Shown piece after piece: positions 56,032 through 64,000 of a DNA stretch of 64,000 nucleotides. The notes below the pieces were generated by a model that was given only the letters and a program-made list of their open reading frames with translations, did not search any database and was not told where the DNA came from. The translations under genes and the position numbers were made by a program. Every line of letters starts with the position of its first letter. Positions within the stretch are counted from its first letter, which is position 1. This DNA comes from Pseudomonas iranensis (GTDB lineage: Bacteria > Pseudomonadota > Gammaproteobacteria > Pseudomonadales > Pseudomonadaceae), in the NCBI RefSeq assembly GCF_014268585.2, contig NZ_CP077092.1, positions 2,418,001-2,482,000 on the forward strand, read 5' to 3'.

Positions 56032-57380
56032 GGCCGCAGCCCTTCAGGGGCGATGTGGCGCAGACCGATACCGCTGTAATGCAGGCCGGCGGCGGCAACC
56101 TGTTCCGGGTTGTACAGGTTGCGCCCGTCGATGATCACCTTCGAACGCAGCTTCTCGGCGAGCAGTTCGAAATCGACTACGCGGAAGTTTTTCCACTCGG
56201 TGCAGATCACCAGCGCGTCGGCGTCTTCGAGGGTGTCGTCGCGGGTCGCGCACAGGTGCAGGTCGTTGCGGTAGCCGTAGATGCGCCGGCATTCGGACAT
56301 GGCTTCCGGATCATAAGCCTGCACGCTGGCGCCTTCGGCCCACAACGCGTCCATCAGGTAACGGCTGGGGGCTTCGCGCATGTCGTCGGTGTTCGGTTTG
56401 AACGCCAGGCCCCAGACGGCGATGGATTTGCCGGCCAGGCCTTGCGGAAACTGCGCGCGCAATTTGCTGAACAGGATGTGCCGTTGGCTGTCATTGACGT
56501 CGGTGACGCTGCGCAGCAGTTTCAACGGCATGCCGTTGTGTTCGGCGGTGTGCAGCAGGGCACGCAGATCCTTGGGAAAGCACGAGCCACCGAAGCCGCA
56601 GCCCGGATAAATGAAGTGGTAGCCGATGCGCGGGTCGGAGCCGATGCCTTTGCGCACCGCTTCGATGTCGGCGCCGAGCAATTCGGTGAGGTTGGCCAGT
56701 TCGTTCATGAAACTGATGCGGGTGGCGAGCATCGCGTTGGCCGCGTACTTGGTCAGCTCGGCGCTGCGGTTGTCCATGAACATCAGTTTTTCGTGGTTGC
56801 GGCAGAACGGCGCGTAGAGCTCGCTCATCTGCTCGCGGGCAGCGTCGTCGCGGGTGCCGATGATGATCCGGTCCGGGCGCATGCAGTCGGCGAGGGCGCT
56901 GCCTTCCTTGAGAAATTCCGGATTGGATACCACGCGCACCTGCAGCTCGGTTTTGCCGCGCAACAGCAATTCGCTGGTGGCCGTGGCCAGGACTTGATCG
57001 GCAGTCCCGACCGGCACCGTGGATTTGATGATCAACGTGCGATCGGCTTCCATCAGGCCGGCAATTTGCCGGGCGACGTTGAGCACATGGCTGAGGTCGG
57101 CAGAGCCGTCTTCGTCCGCCGGGGTGCCGACGGCGATGAAAATCAGCTCGGCGTGAGTCACCGCATCACTGGCCTGGGTGCTGAACAACAAGCGCCCGGC
57201 CTTGATGTTTTCTTCAAGTGTTGCGGACAGGCCTGGTTCACTGATGGGCGGCACCGCTTGTTGCAGTTGTTTGATCTTGTTCGGATCAATATCAATGCAT
57301 AAAACCCGATGGCCGACATCGGCAAGTGCAGCGGCTTGTATAAGTCCGACATAGCCAGTGCCAAATACGCTCACGTCCAT
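56028..57380 (-). CDS. ugd: UDP-glucose 6-dehydrogenase
   Basis: A 450-residue enzyme oxidising UDP-glucose to UDP-glucuronate with two NAD. Rossmann motif GTGYVG (7-12), the catalytic cysteine in GCGFGGSCFPKD, and VWGLAFKPNTDDMREAPS are all intact. First gene of the exopolysaccharide operon, with GAGGTG before the ATG. Its product commits UDP-glucose to uronic-acid sugars for the polymer. Confidence 0.96.
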   Translation of the reverse strand: MDVSVFGTGYVGLIQAAALADVGHRVLCIDIDPNKIKQLQQAVPPISEPGLSATLEENIKAGRLLFSTQASDAVTHAELIFIAVGTPADEDGSADLSHVLNVARQIAGLMEADRTLIIKSTVPVGTADQVLATATSELLLRGKTELQVRVVSNPEFLKEGSALADCMRPDRIIIGTRDDAAREQMSELYAPFCRNHEKLMFMDNRSAELTKYAANAMLATRISFMNELANLTELLGADIEAVRKGIGSDPRIGYHFIYPGCGFGGSCFPKDLRALLHTAEHNGMPLKLLRSVTDVNDSQRHILFSKLRAQFPQGLAGKSIAVWGLAFKPNTDDMREAPSRYLMDALWAEGASVQAYDPEAMSECRRIYGYRNDLHLCATRDDTLEDADALVICTEWKNFRVVDFELLAEKLRSKVIIDGRNLYNPEQVAAAGLHYSGIGLRHIAPEGLRP

Positions 57381-57769
57381 CTGCGCACCTCAATAAAACC
57401 AGAAAAGTTAACTGCGGAATGAGATTGTTAAAGGGGTATAGCGCAGGCTTTGGAAAGCGTGTCAGCAAAATGACATGTTGCGCGGGTATAACACTTGAGG
57501 CGTTTTTGGCGATTGGCCATCAAGTCATTGCTGCGATTGAATTTGTTGTTTTCCTGCAGATTTGTTCAGATTTTATTTAACCGACAGACGGTCTAAGTCC
57601 CCGAAATTAAAGGTTTTAATCGCTACAGCTGTGTCAGATTTGAGTCACCGTTTTTTTGACGCTTTACCCGCCTATCAGTCATTTCTTGCGCTTTGATGGC
57701 TGGGTGCTAGTGTCAGGTTCTGACCGACAAAGCTTTGACAACCTCCCATTTCGGACGGCCGGTATCGCA
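57381..57769. promoter_or_regulatory. Divergent control region of the EPS operon and the sulfatase gene
   Basis: This 389-bp stretch is AT-richer than its surroundings and contains no supported gene. A possible sigma70 promoter for ugd on the minus strand has CTGACA (57460-57465) and TATACC (57435-57440) with a 19-bp spacer, which is weak. No JUMPstart sequence (GGCGGTAG), REP or sigma54 site was found. Length and composition fit binding of one or more regulators. Confidence 0.45.
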
Positions 57770-59467
57770 ATGTTCAAATACGCCAAGGAACTGCTTTTAG
57801 TTACCTATCTATTGCTCTTTTCCGACTACTACCTGGATCGGTTAAATGCTATCGGGTGGGGTTTGAATGTACTTGTTTTTGGCGCGATGTTTTTGGCGCT
57901 TACTTTCGCGTTATATCTAACTGCCTATATACGTCAGGCTCTCGTTCGACATGCATTCGCATTAACGATGTTTGCCGCAGCGGTTTTTTTTGATGTTTAC
58001 ACACGGGTTACCGCGGATTACCTGAGGTACAGCGATTTCGTTTCGCTGGTGTACTCCGGCGGCTTCATTCAGGAAGCGGCTTATCAGTATCGCGATGCGA
58101 TCCTGCGCGCGGTGCTCAGTGGCTTGCTGCTGTTGTTCGGCATCGGACTCAAGCCGCGTCATGCGCTGTTCATACCCAACACGTTGCGGGTCGCGGCGCC
58201 CCTCGTCGGCGTATTGATGCTCAGCGGATTGTTGTTTCTACGAGCGGGTGAGGGCGCACGTGGGTTGCCGATCATGTACACGCCGCTGGCCTACCTGAAT
58301 CTGTTTGCCTACGAAGCGCTGCACGATACCGTTGGCCCCCGTGAAGCGGTGACGCTTGCGCGCGCCACGCCAGCCGTCGGCCACGACATCGTGCTGATCA
58401 TCGACGAAAGCATTTCCGGCAATTACCTCGACATCAACGCGCCGTTCGGCGTGCACAGCAACCTCAAGCAAGCGCCGGCCGGGGTCGATGTCTTCAACTT
58501 TGGCTACGCCGCCTCCATTGCCAATTGCAGCGCCGACACCAACGTCACCTTGCGCTACGGCGGCACCCGCGCCGACTACAGACGCATCAACAGCACGTTG
58601 CCGTCGATCTGGCAGTACGCGAAAAAGGCCGGGCTCGGCACGGTCTACATCGACGCCCAGCGCACCGCCGGCAACCTGCAGAACCTGATGACCGCCGCCG
58701 AAAAAAACGACATCGACAGTTTCGTGCAATTCGACCAGACCAGCGTGCGCGACCGCGACATGGCGGCAGCGGCGAAGCTGATCGAACTGCTCAACAACAA
58801 TCGCCCCGAGCTGATCGTGATCAACAAGGTCGGCGCGCATTTTCCGGTGCATGACAAATACCCTGATGTGTTCATGGCTTACCGGCCGACGCTGCCCCGC
58901 GGACAGTTCACTGAAGTCGCCGACACTGGCGAACGCACCGGTTTCAACGGCCAGCCGGATGACTGGGTGCTGTATCGCAACGCCTACAAGAACACGCTGT
59001 TGTGGAACGTCGGCGAGTTCTTCGCCAGGGTGTTTGCCCAGGCCAACCTGAACAATGCGCTGCTGATCTACACCTCCGATCATGGCCAGGATCTGCATGA
59101 ACGCGGCAACCCGGGCTTGAATACTCATTGCGGCGGCGACCCGGTGGAAGAGGAGGGGCTGGTGCCGCTGGTGGTGATCCAGGGTCGTGGATTGCAGGCG
59201 CCGGACTGGGCAGCGAATCTGCCGGCAAACAAGGACCGCTCCAGCCACTACAACATCTTCCCGACGCTGTTGCAGGTGATGGGCTACGACTTGGGCGCAA
59301 TCGAAGCGGTGTATGGCAAACCGCTAAGCGTGCCGACGGCGGATGAGTTCACGTTCAACTACCGCTTCAATGCGCGTTTGGGGGCCAAGCCTGAGTGGAA
59401 GCATATTGATCTGGGCAGCATCGTTACGCCTGAGCGGGCGCCGGCGAGTGTGGCTGCGGGGCAGTGA
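57770..59467 (+). CDS. Sulfatase-fold phosphoethanolamine-transferase-like membrane protein
   Basis: A 565-residue protein. Residues 1-190 hold about five membrane helices; the periplasmic sulfatase-fold domain follows. Metal and nucleophile motifs include VLIIDESISGNY, NCSADTNVT (likely nucleophilic threonine region), INKVGAHFPVHDKYP and YTSDHGQDLHERG. This is the architecture of phosphoethanolamine and phosphoglycerol transferases of lipid A or glycans. It is divergent from the EPS operon and could decorate that polymer or LPS. The start at 57770 fits the first membrane helix; no strong ribosome binding site. Confidence 0.82.
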   Translation: MFKYAKELLLVTYLLLFSDYYLDRLNAIGWGLNVLVFGAMFLALTFALYLTAYIRQALVRHAFALTMFAAAVFFDVYTRVTADYLRYSDFVSLVYSGGFIQEAAYQYRDAILRAVLSGLLLLFGIGLKPRHALFIPNTLRVAAPLVGVLMLSGLLFLRAGEGARGLPIMYTPLAYLNLFAYEALHDTVGPREAVTLARATPAVGHDIVLIIDESISGNYLDINAPFGVHSNLKQAPAGVDVFNFGYAASIANCSADTNVTLRYGGTRADYRRINSTLPSIWQYAKKAGLGTVYIDAQRTAGNLQNLMTAAEKNDIDSFVQFDQTSVRDRDMAAAAKLIELLNNNRPELIVINKVGAHFPVHDKYPDVFMAYRPTLPRGQFTEVADTGERTGFNGQPDDWVLYRNAYKNTLLWNVGEFFARVFAQANLNNALLIYTSDHGQDLHERGNPGLNTHCGGDPVEEEGLVPLVVIQGRGLQAPDWAANLPANKDRSSHYNIFPTLLQVMGYDLGAIEAVYGKPLSVPTADEFTFNYRFNARLGAKPEWKHIDLGSIVTPERAPASVAAGQ

Positions 59468-59489
59468 GTTTTGGATTGCTCGGGCGGGC

Positions 59490-59556
59490 CTCTTCGCGAG
59501 CAGGCTCGCTCCCACAGGGGATTGCATTCCAAGGTGGGAGCGAGCCTGCTCGCGAA
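59490..59556. repeat. REP pair between the sulfatase and AraC genes
   Basis: Same REP arms as at 38594 and 39417, with spacer ACAGGGGATTGCATTCCAAG. It lies between two converging genes and can serve as terminator for either. Confidence 0.95.
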
Positions 59557-59581
59557 CAAGTCGGGACAGGCTGCGACAGTC

Positions 59582-60601
59582 TCAACCCTTGTTGAACCGC
59601 GCCCGATACTCCCCAGGCGCGCAGCCCAGCCAGCGCGCGAAAGCCCGGTTGAATCCCTGCACATCGCTGTAACCCAACCGATCCGCCACTTCGACCAGCT
59701 CCAGCGCCCCGGACTGCAACAGGTCCTCGGCACGATAGCGCCGATGCTCATCAAGCAGTTCGCTGAAAGTCCAGCCCAACGCCTTCAAACGCCTTGCCGC
59801 CGTGCGCTCAAGCACATGCTGCGTAGCACAGAACTGCTGCCAGTCCGCTGAAGCCAGATCTTCGATCAGATAATCGCTGAGCTGTCCGAGCAAGGTCGAT
59901 TCACTGAGACATCGGGTCTGCTCCAGCAGATCGACAAGCGTTGTTTCCAATGCCGGATTGCCCGGTGTCAACGGCATCACGAACAGCTGAGGATCCAGAT
60001 AAATCGCCGCGCATGACTGCTCTGCGCTCACCGGGGTGCGCAATGCCGATTGATGCTGCTCGCGGCTGGCCGACACCAGCGCCACACCCAGCACCGGATC
60101 ACGATTCACACCGCTGGCGAGCAACTTGCGCCGCACCAGGCTGCACAGGCTGACAAGGATGTAATCGGTCAGCGCCGCCGGAGCACCAAGACTGCCGGCT
60201 TCGACCAAGCGCAGTTTTACGCCGCCATCTTCACGCAGGATTTGCACACGGAAATGTCCGTTGAAAAACGCAAAGTACTCGGCGAAAAACTCACAGGCAC
60301 GTTCCAGCGACACGGCGACATCGAACAGATAGGTCAGTCCATTGGTGGCCGTCGAAACGAAGCGTTCACCCGCCGCCAGACCGATCAGTGGATCGCCGCT
60401 CTGTTCCACGGCAAACGCCCAGAAGCGCCGCGACATCAGCAGCGGCATGCGCGTGAACGGCGTGCGCAGATCGAACAGGCTGCGGCGCAGTTGTGCTTCG
60501 ATTGCGCCTTGGCTGATGCCGCGCGCGAGCAATTCTTCAATGGCCGGCAGCAGGGTCGGCGCGTAAAAAGCGTTGACGGATTGCGGATGGGGTTTGCTCA
60601 T
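59582..60601 (-). CDS. AraC-family regulator, OruR/ArgR-like
   Basis: A 339-residue regulator with an N-terminal arabinose-type regulatory domain (about 20-210) and a C-terminal AraC DNA-binding domain (HVLERTAARRLKALGWTFSE, then ELVEVADRLGYSDVQGFNRA). This architecture is common among Pseudomonas catabolic regulators. It overlaps the LysR gene by four bases (ATGA), so the two regulators are co-expressed, an uncommon arrangement. Confidence 0.92.
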   Translation of the reverse strand: MSKPHPQSVNAFYAPTLLPAIEELLARGISQGAIEAQLRRSLFDLRTPFTRMPLLMSRRFWAFAVEQSGDPLIGLAAGERFVSTATNGLTYLFDVAVSLERACEFFAEYFAFFNGHFRVQILREDGGVKLRLVEAGSLGAPAALTDYILVSLCSLVRRKLLASGVNRDPVLGVALVSASREQHQSALRTPVSAEQSCAAIYLDPQLFVMPLTPGNPALETTLVDLLEQTRCLSESTLLGQLSDYLIEDLASADWQQFCATQHVLERTAARRLKALGWTFSELLDEHRRYRAEDLLQSGALELVEVADRLGYSDVQGFNRAFARWLGCAPGEYRARFNKG

Positions 60602-61542
60602 GTTGTGCGCGCGTCTCCCGTCGCTCCGTTAGCCGCCAGCAAACGCCGATCGACGCTGAGGATCGCCTCGATCATCGCCCGCGCTGCTGGCGTCAGGGTA
60701 AAACCGGCGCGGCTGACGATGCCATAACCCAGTTGCAGCGCCGGCTCGTCATGGGGGACGTCGACAAAGTCGAGCAGCTCGATCAGGCCGCGATCAAGTT
60801 GTTCACGCAAGGCCTCAAGCGTGGCCAGCCCCACCGCGTCGGAGCGCAGCACTACGCGCTGGATTGCGTCAAATTGTGCGCACTCGACGCTCGGGTTGAA
60901 GTCCTGCTCACCAAGGATATCGGCGAGCACCTTGCGGATCATCGGTGGAATGCGCGTGCCGACGATCGGGTAATCGAGCAGGGCGCGCAATCGCAGGTCT
61001 CGTTGCGCGAGGAGCGGATGGCCGGCGCGACAGAAAAACCGTCCCGGCCGCGTGCGCAGCAGGTGCACCTGATACTGCGGATCGCTGACAAAGTGCCGCG
61101 CGTCCGCGACGAAAAACTCGATCTGCTGCTCGCGCAACCACAGCGTCAATTGCTGCCAGTCGCCCTGATGAAACCGCGTGCGAATCGCCGGATGCGCATC
61201 AATGAAGTCGGCCAGCGCTTCCGGCACCAGCACCTGCGCCGGATACGGACCGCAACCGAATTGCAGTTCGCCGCCGGTGAGGCCGTTGTATTGCGTCAAT
61301 TCGTTGTGCAGCGCCTGACTGCCAGCGAGCAGGCGCCGCGCATGTTGCAGCACCAGTTCGCCTTGCCCGGTCAGGCGAAATTCGCGGCTGCTGCGCTCGA
61401 CCAGCGCGCAGTCAAGATCACGCTCCAGAGTCTGGATGCTGCGGCTGAAGGCCGGTTGGCTGAGGTTGATCGCCTCGGCGGCGCGACCGAAGTTGCGGTA
61501 ATCAGCGAGGGCGACCAAGTGGCGAAGCTGGCGAAGATCCAT
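60598..61542 (-). CDS. LysR-family transcriptional regulator
   Basis: A 314-residue regulator starting MDLRQLRHLVALADYRNFGR, with the helix-turn-helix NLSQPAFSRSIQTLERDLDC and a complete effector domain. ATG 61542 has AGGAG at seven bases; ATG 61545 is too close to that site. It is divergent from the AraC gene at 61640 and overlaps the following AraC gene at its end. Confidence 0.93.
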   Translation of the reverse strand: MDLRQLRHLVALADYRNFGRAAEAINLSQPAFSRSIQTLERDLDCALVERSSREFRLTGQGELVLQHARRLLAGSQALHNELTQYNGLTGGELQFGCGPYPAQVLVPEALADFIDAHPAIRTRFHQGDWQQLTLWLREQQIEFFVADARHFVSDPQYQVHLLRTRPGRFFCRAGHPLLAQRDLRLRALLDYPIVGTRIPPMIRKVLADILGEQDFNPSVECAQFDAIQRVVLRSDAVGLATLEALREQLDRGLIELLDFVDVPHDEPALQLGYGIVSRAGFTLTPAARAMIEAILSVDRRLLAANGATGDARTT

Positions 61543-61639
61543 CATGCGTCTCCTGCATTTCGCGGATAATTTTAATGCATTGGATCGATAGCACGTCCGC
61601 TGGCATAAGTACACGCCTGTTCTTCGATGGCACGCCTTC

Positions 61640-62491
61640 ATGTCTCAGTCTCTGTTCGCCTCCAGCGCGTTTACCCGCACGATTCTCGCGCATGCTCGCC
61701 AGTCCGGACTGTGCCCGCAACGCTTGATGGCGCGCGTGGGGATCTGCCCGTCAGTGCTCGCCGGGCAGCATCAATTGATCGCCGCACAAGCGGTTGAACA
61801 GTTGTGGCGTGAGTGTGAATGGTCAGGGGTAGCGCCGACGTTTGGCTGTGAACTGGCCGACGGAATGGCGACCGATTGCCTGCAAGGACTGAATATCCTG
61901 CTCGACTCGTCCGCGACCTTGCGGGCCAGTCTGAAGTGCTTCATCGACTGCTTGCCAAGGGTGATCAGTTACGTTGCGGTGGAACTGGTCGAGGCGGGCG
62001 ATTTCGCTCATTTGCGCCTGCGTTCGCAGCAGGGGCATTTGCATCATTTCGCTCTGGATGCGGCAGTGATAACGCTGGTGCGCAACATTGCCCGTCGATT
62101 GGGCGGGGCGCCTGGAGATTCGTTTGTGAGTGTCAGCCTGCGCCCGACGCAAATGGCCGGTGGCTGGCTGCGTGGAGTGGGTATCGCGGTGGAGCAGGGC
62201 GAACATCTGTGCCTGACCTTGCCGCGATATAACCTCGATCAGGTCTTGCTTGGCGCCAACCCGTTTCTGCACCAGAGCATGCTGCGCCACTGGCACGCTG
62301 AAACTCGCGCACCTGCGCGTGAGGACAATCTGACAATGGCGCGGCATTGGCTGACGGCGGGTGATCAACCGATCGAACGGATAGCTGAGCGGCTGGGTTA
62401 TCGCCAGCCGAGCAACTTTATCCGCGCGTTTCGCAAACAGTTCGGGATTACGCCGAAGCAGTTCCGGTTGAATCCGGGGCAGGTTTGTTGA
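61640..62491 (+). CDS. AraC-family regulator
   Basis: A 283-residue regulator. The N-terminal part has the arabinose-type binding domain seen in Pseudomonas OruR-like proteins (SATLRASLKCFIDCLPRVIS), the C terminus a single-clear AraC helix-turn-helix region (QPIERIAERLGYRQPSNFIR, then FRKQFGITPKQFRL). It is shorter than its neighbour at 59582. Divergent from the LysR gene. Confidence 0.9.
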   Translation: MSQSLFASSAFTRTILAHARQSGLCPQRLMARVGICPSVLAGQHQLIAAQAVEQLWRECEWSGVAPTFGCELADGMATDCLQGLNILLDSSATLRASLKCFIDCLPRVISYVAVELVEAGDFAHLRLRSQQGHLHHFALDAAVITLVRNIARRLGGAPGDSFVSVSLRPTQMAGGWLRGVGIAVEQGEHLCLTLPRYNLDQVLLGANPFLHQSMLRHWHAETRAPAREDNLTMARHWLTAGDQPIERIAERLGYRQPSNFIRAFRKQFGITPKQFRLNPGQVC

Positions 62492-62540
62492 AAGCAGGAT
62501 TGAGGTGATTGATCGTTATCGAGGGTGCCAGCAAGATTTA

Positions 62541-62820
62541 CCCCCTCACCCCAGCCCTCTCCCCCAAGGGGGCGAGGGGGAAAGGGAGCCGATCTTCATG
62601 GCGTTCGGAATCTGAGTTCAACTCGGTATCCCACCTCGGCGTATCTCGTACATCCAACGCGGTCAGCCCCTCCCCCAAGGGGTGAGGGGGAAAGGGAGCC
62701 GATCTTCGTGGCGTTCGGAATCTGAGTTCAACTCGGTATCCCACGTCGGCGTATCTCGTACATGCAACTCGGTCGGTCCCCTCTCCCTCCGGGAGAGGGC
62801 TAGGGTGAGGGGCTTTTGAC
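62541..62820. repeat. Dispersed inverted-repeat element, copy B, with internal tandem duplication
   Basis: The right end reads TAGGGTGAGGGGCTTTTGAC (the complement of the start of copy A at 33065), and the left end CCCCCTCACCCCAGCCCTCT. The interior unit AAAGGGAGCCGATCTTC begins at 62581 and again at 62692, so an about 110-bp unit is tandemly duplicated with few differences. As in copy A, the GTCAAAAGCCCC end abuts the 3' end of a gene (the alkyl-sulfatase gene on the minus strand). Confidence 0.88.
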
Positions 62821-64000
62821 TTACGGCGTGACGATATTGAACTGCGGCCCGAAGGTATCCAGGCTGCCCATCAATAATCCGAATTTCTGACCATTGCCCT
62901 GCAACTTCACCAGTCCTTTTTGCATCGCCGTCGGGAAATCCAATTGTTTCAGGCTGATCTTCTCCAGCGTATCGCGGCTCAGGCTGACGCTCGCATCCGC
63001 CGCCGGATTCATACCGGCACGGTGAGTCAGCACGCCGTTGCGCAAGGTCAGGGTGAAATCCTTTTGCACATCGTCGAACGTCCAGTTCAGCGTCAGGTCA
63101 TGGGCCACGGCTTTGTCGCTGTCCAGGCGTACCGCGAGGTAATCGAAGAACATTTCCGGACTCATGGCCCGGACCATATCCACCGACACGGTATTGGCTG
63201 ACTGCGGCGGCACGCCGTTGCGCAGTTCCATCGCACCGGTCAGGTACATGTTGCGCCAGGTGGCGTTCTCGCTTTGATAACCCAACTGCTCCAGCGTCTC
63301 GGCTTGAGCCTTGCGTGCATCCGCGTTGTCCGGATCGGCGAACAGCAACTGGTTGCCCAACTGCGCGGCCCAGCGGTAGTCAGCGCTGGCCATCGCACTG
63401 CGCATTTTCTCCAGCACCGACGCGGTACCGCCCATGGCCTCGACCGAACGTTTGGCCGCATCGACCGGGGGCAGCGGATTGAGGTTGGCCGGGTTGCCGT
63501 CGTAGAAACCCATGTAGCGCTGATACACCGCGCGCGTATTGAAACTCAGCGAGCCGTAATAGCCACGGGTGTACCACTTCTGATCGAGCGAGCCGGGCAG
63601 TTTCTTGATTGCTTCGGCAATTTCCAGCGGCGTCAGGCCCTGGTTGAGCAAGTGCAGGGTGCGGTCGTTGATGAACGCGTACATGTCGCGCTGATCGGCG
63701 AGCAAAGTACGAATCCGCTCGCCACCCCAGGTCGGCCAGTTGTGCTGAGCGAACAGCACGTCGGCCTTGTCGCCGTAGCGCATGAGGCTGTCGTCGAGGT
63801 ATTGCGACCAGGCTTTGGCATCACGCACTTGCGCGCCGCGCGGGGTGAGGATGTTGTGCATCATCTGCGTGGCGTTTTCGGCCATGCACAAGGCTTTCAA
63901 CTCCGGTAGATAAAGGTTCATTTCTGCTGGCGCTTCGGTGCCCGGCGTCAGCTGGAATTCGACTTGCAGACCAGCGATGGTGCGAGTTTCCAACGGCTCG
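62821..64000 (-). CDS. Alkyl/aryl-sulfatase, C-terminal part (cut by window edge)
   Basis: The open frame continues past base 64000; about 393 residues of the C-terminal portion are visible. They contain the alkyl-sulfatase dimerisation domain (GGERIRTLLADQRDMYAFIN, then YYGSLSFNTRAVYQRYMGFY) and the SCP2-like C-terminal domain (NWTFDDVQKDFTLTLRNGVL). The zinc-binding beta-lactamase-fold domain is upstream of the window. SdsA1-type enzymes hydrolyse long-chain alkyl sulfates such as SDS, allowing use as carbon or sulfur source. No signal peptide can be judged. The adjacent AraC/LysR regulators might control it. Confidence 0.92.
   Translation of the reverse strand, partial: EPLETRTIAGLQVEFQLTPGTEAPAEMNLYLPELKALCMAENATQMMHNILTPRGAQVRDAKAWSQYLDDSLMRYGDKADVLFAQHNWPTWGGERIRTLLADQRDMYAFINDRTLHLLNQGLTPLEIAEAIKKLPGSLDQKWYTRGYYGSLSFNTRAVYQRYMGFYDGNPANLNPLPPVDAAKRSVEAMGGTASVLEKMRSAMASADYRWAAQLGNQLLFADPDNADARKAQAETLEQLGYQSENATWRNMYLTGAMELRNGVPPQSANTVSVDMVRAMSPEMFFDYLAVRLDSDKAVAHDLTLNWTFDDVQKDFTLTLRNGVLTHRAGMNPAADASVSLSRDTLEKISLKQLDFPTAMQKGLVKLQGNGQKFGLLMGSLDTFGPQFNIVTP

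Noticed and set aside
57500..57540. Sigma54-like TTGGCC...TTGCTG upstream of the sulfatase gene
   Set aside because: The GG and GC elements are 13 bases apart instead of ten.

Overview
The window looks like a chromosomal segment of a Pseudomonas, most likely of the fluorescens group. The grounds are the gene order thrS-infC-rpmI-rplT-pheS-pheT-ihfA, the near-identity of the small core proteins to their Pseudomonas counterparts, GC-rich codon use, and many Pseudomonas-type REP palindromes (core GGGAGCGAGCCTGCTCGCGA). No phage, transposase, integrase, CRISPR array or rRNA was found.

Layout. 1-7.6 kb: the translation operon on the plus strand, with infC apparently starting at an ATT codon, a 15-bp hairpin between rplT and pheS, then ihfA overlapping a MerR regulator, and tRNA-Pro(GGG). 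7.7-8.3 kb: two small proteins, one of only 44 residues. 8.4-13.3 kb: an RNA-repair locus, with the sigma54 activator rtcR divergent from rtcB, a PF10127 (RlaP-like) nucleotidyltransferase and rtcA behind a good -24/-12 promoter. 13.4-16 kb: small envelope proteins and a hydrolase. 16-21.9 kb: quinone oxidoreductase, MFS transporter with divergent LysR, pirin and a GlxA-type regulator. 21.9-26.9 kb: two convergent, overlapping winged-helix/NTPase regulators (the longer contains in-frame REP DNA) and a short AraC protein. 27.1-33.1 kb: a beta-lactamase-fold hydrolase, a LysR regulator, and a DoxX / monooxygenase-like / amidohydrolase / isochorismatase-like gene string. 33.3-39.3 kb: an MscS channel with a cyclic-nucleotide domain, an esterase with divergent LysR, a methyltransferase and two toxin-antitoxin loci, one of whose toxin genes is broken by an amber codon.

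39.5-57.4 kb is one minus-strand operon of 16 genes, almost all overlapping by four bases. It encodes a complete Wzx/Wzy-type exopolysaccharide pathway: UDP-glucose dehydrogenase, UDP-glucuronate epimerase, priming transferase, CpsD-like ATPase, Wza-like exporter, GumC-like copolymerase, three glycosyltransferases, polymerase, flippase, polysaccharide deacetylase, a secreted hydrolase-like protein and three GNAT-type transferases. It does not have the gene content of alginate, Psl, Pel or cellulose loci as I know them, and it is the best candidate for an undescribed system here. A divergent phosphoethanolamine-transferase-like sulfatase follows. 59.6-62.5 kb holds two AraC regulators and a LysR regulator, and the window ends inside an alkyl-sulfatase gene.

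Functional logic: sugar activation (ugd, epimerase), priming, chain assembly, flipping, polymerisation, export and tailoring are all present in one polysaccharide transcription unit. The rtc locus pairs a damage-sensing activator with ligase, cyclase and a nucleotidyltransferase. Repeats are concentrated at gene 3' ends, where many may act as transcript ends.
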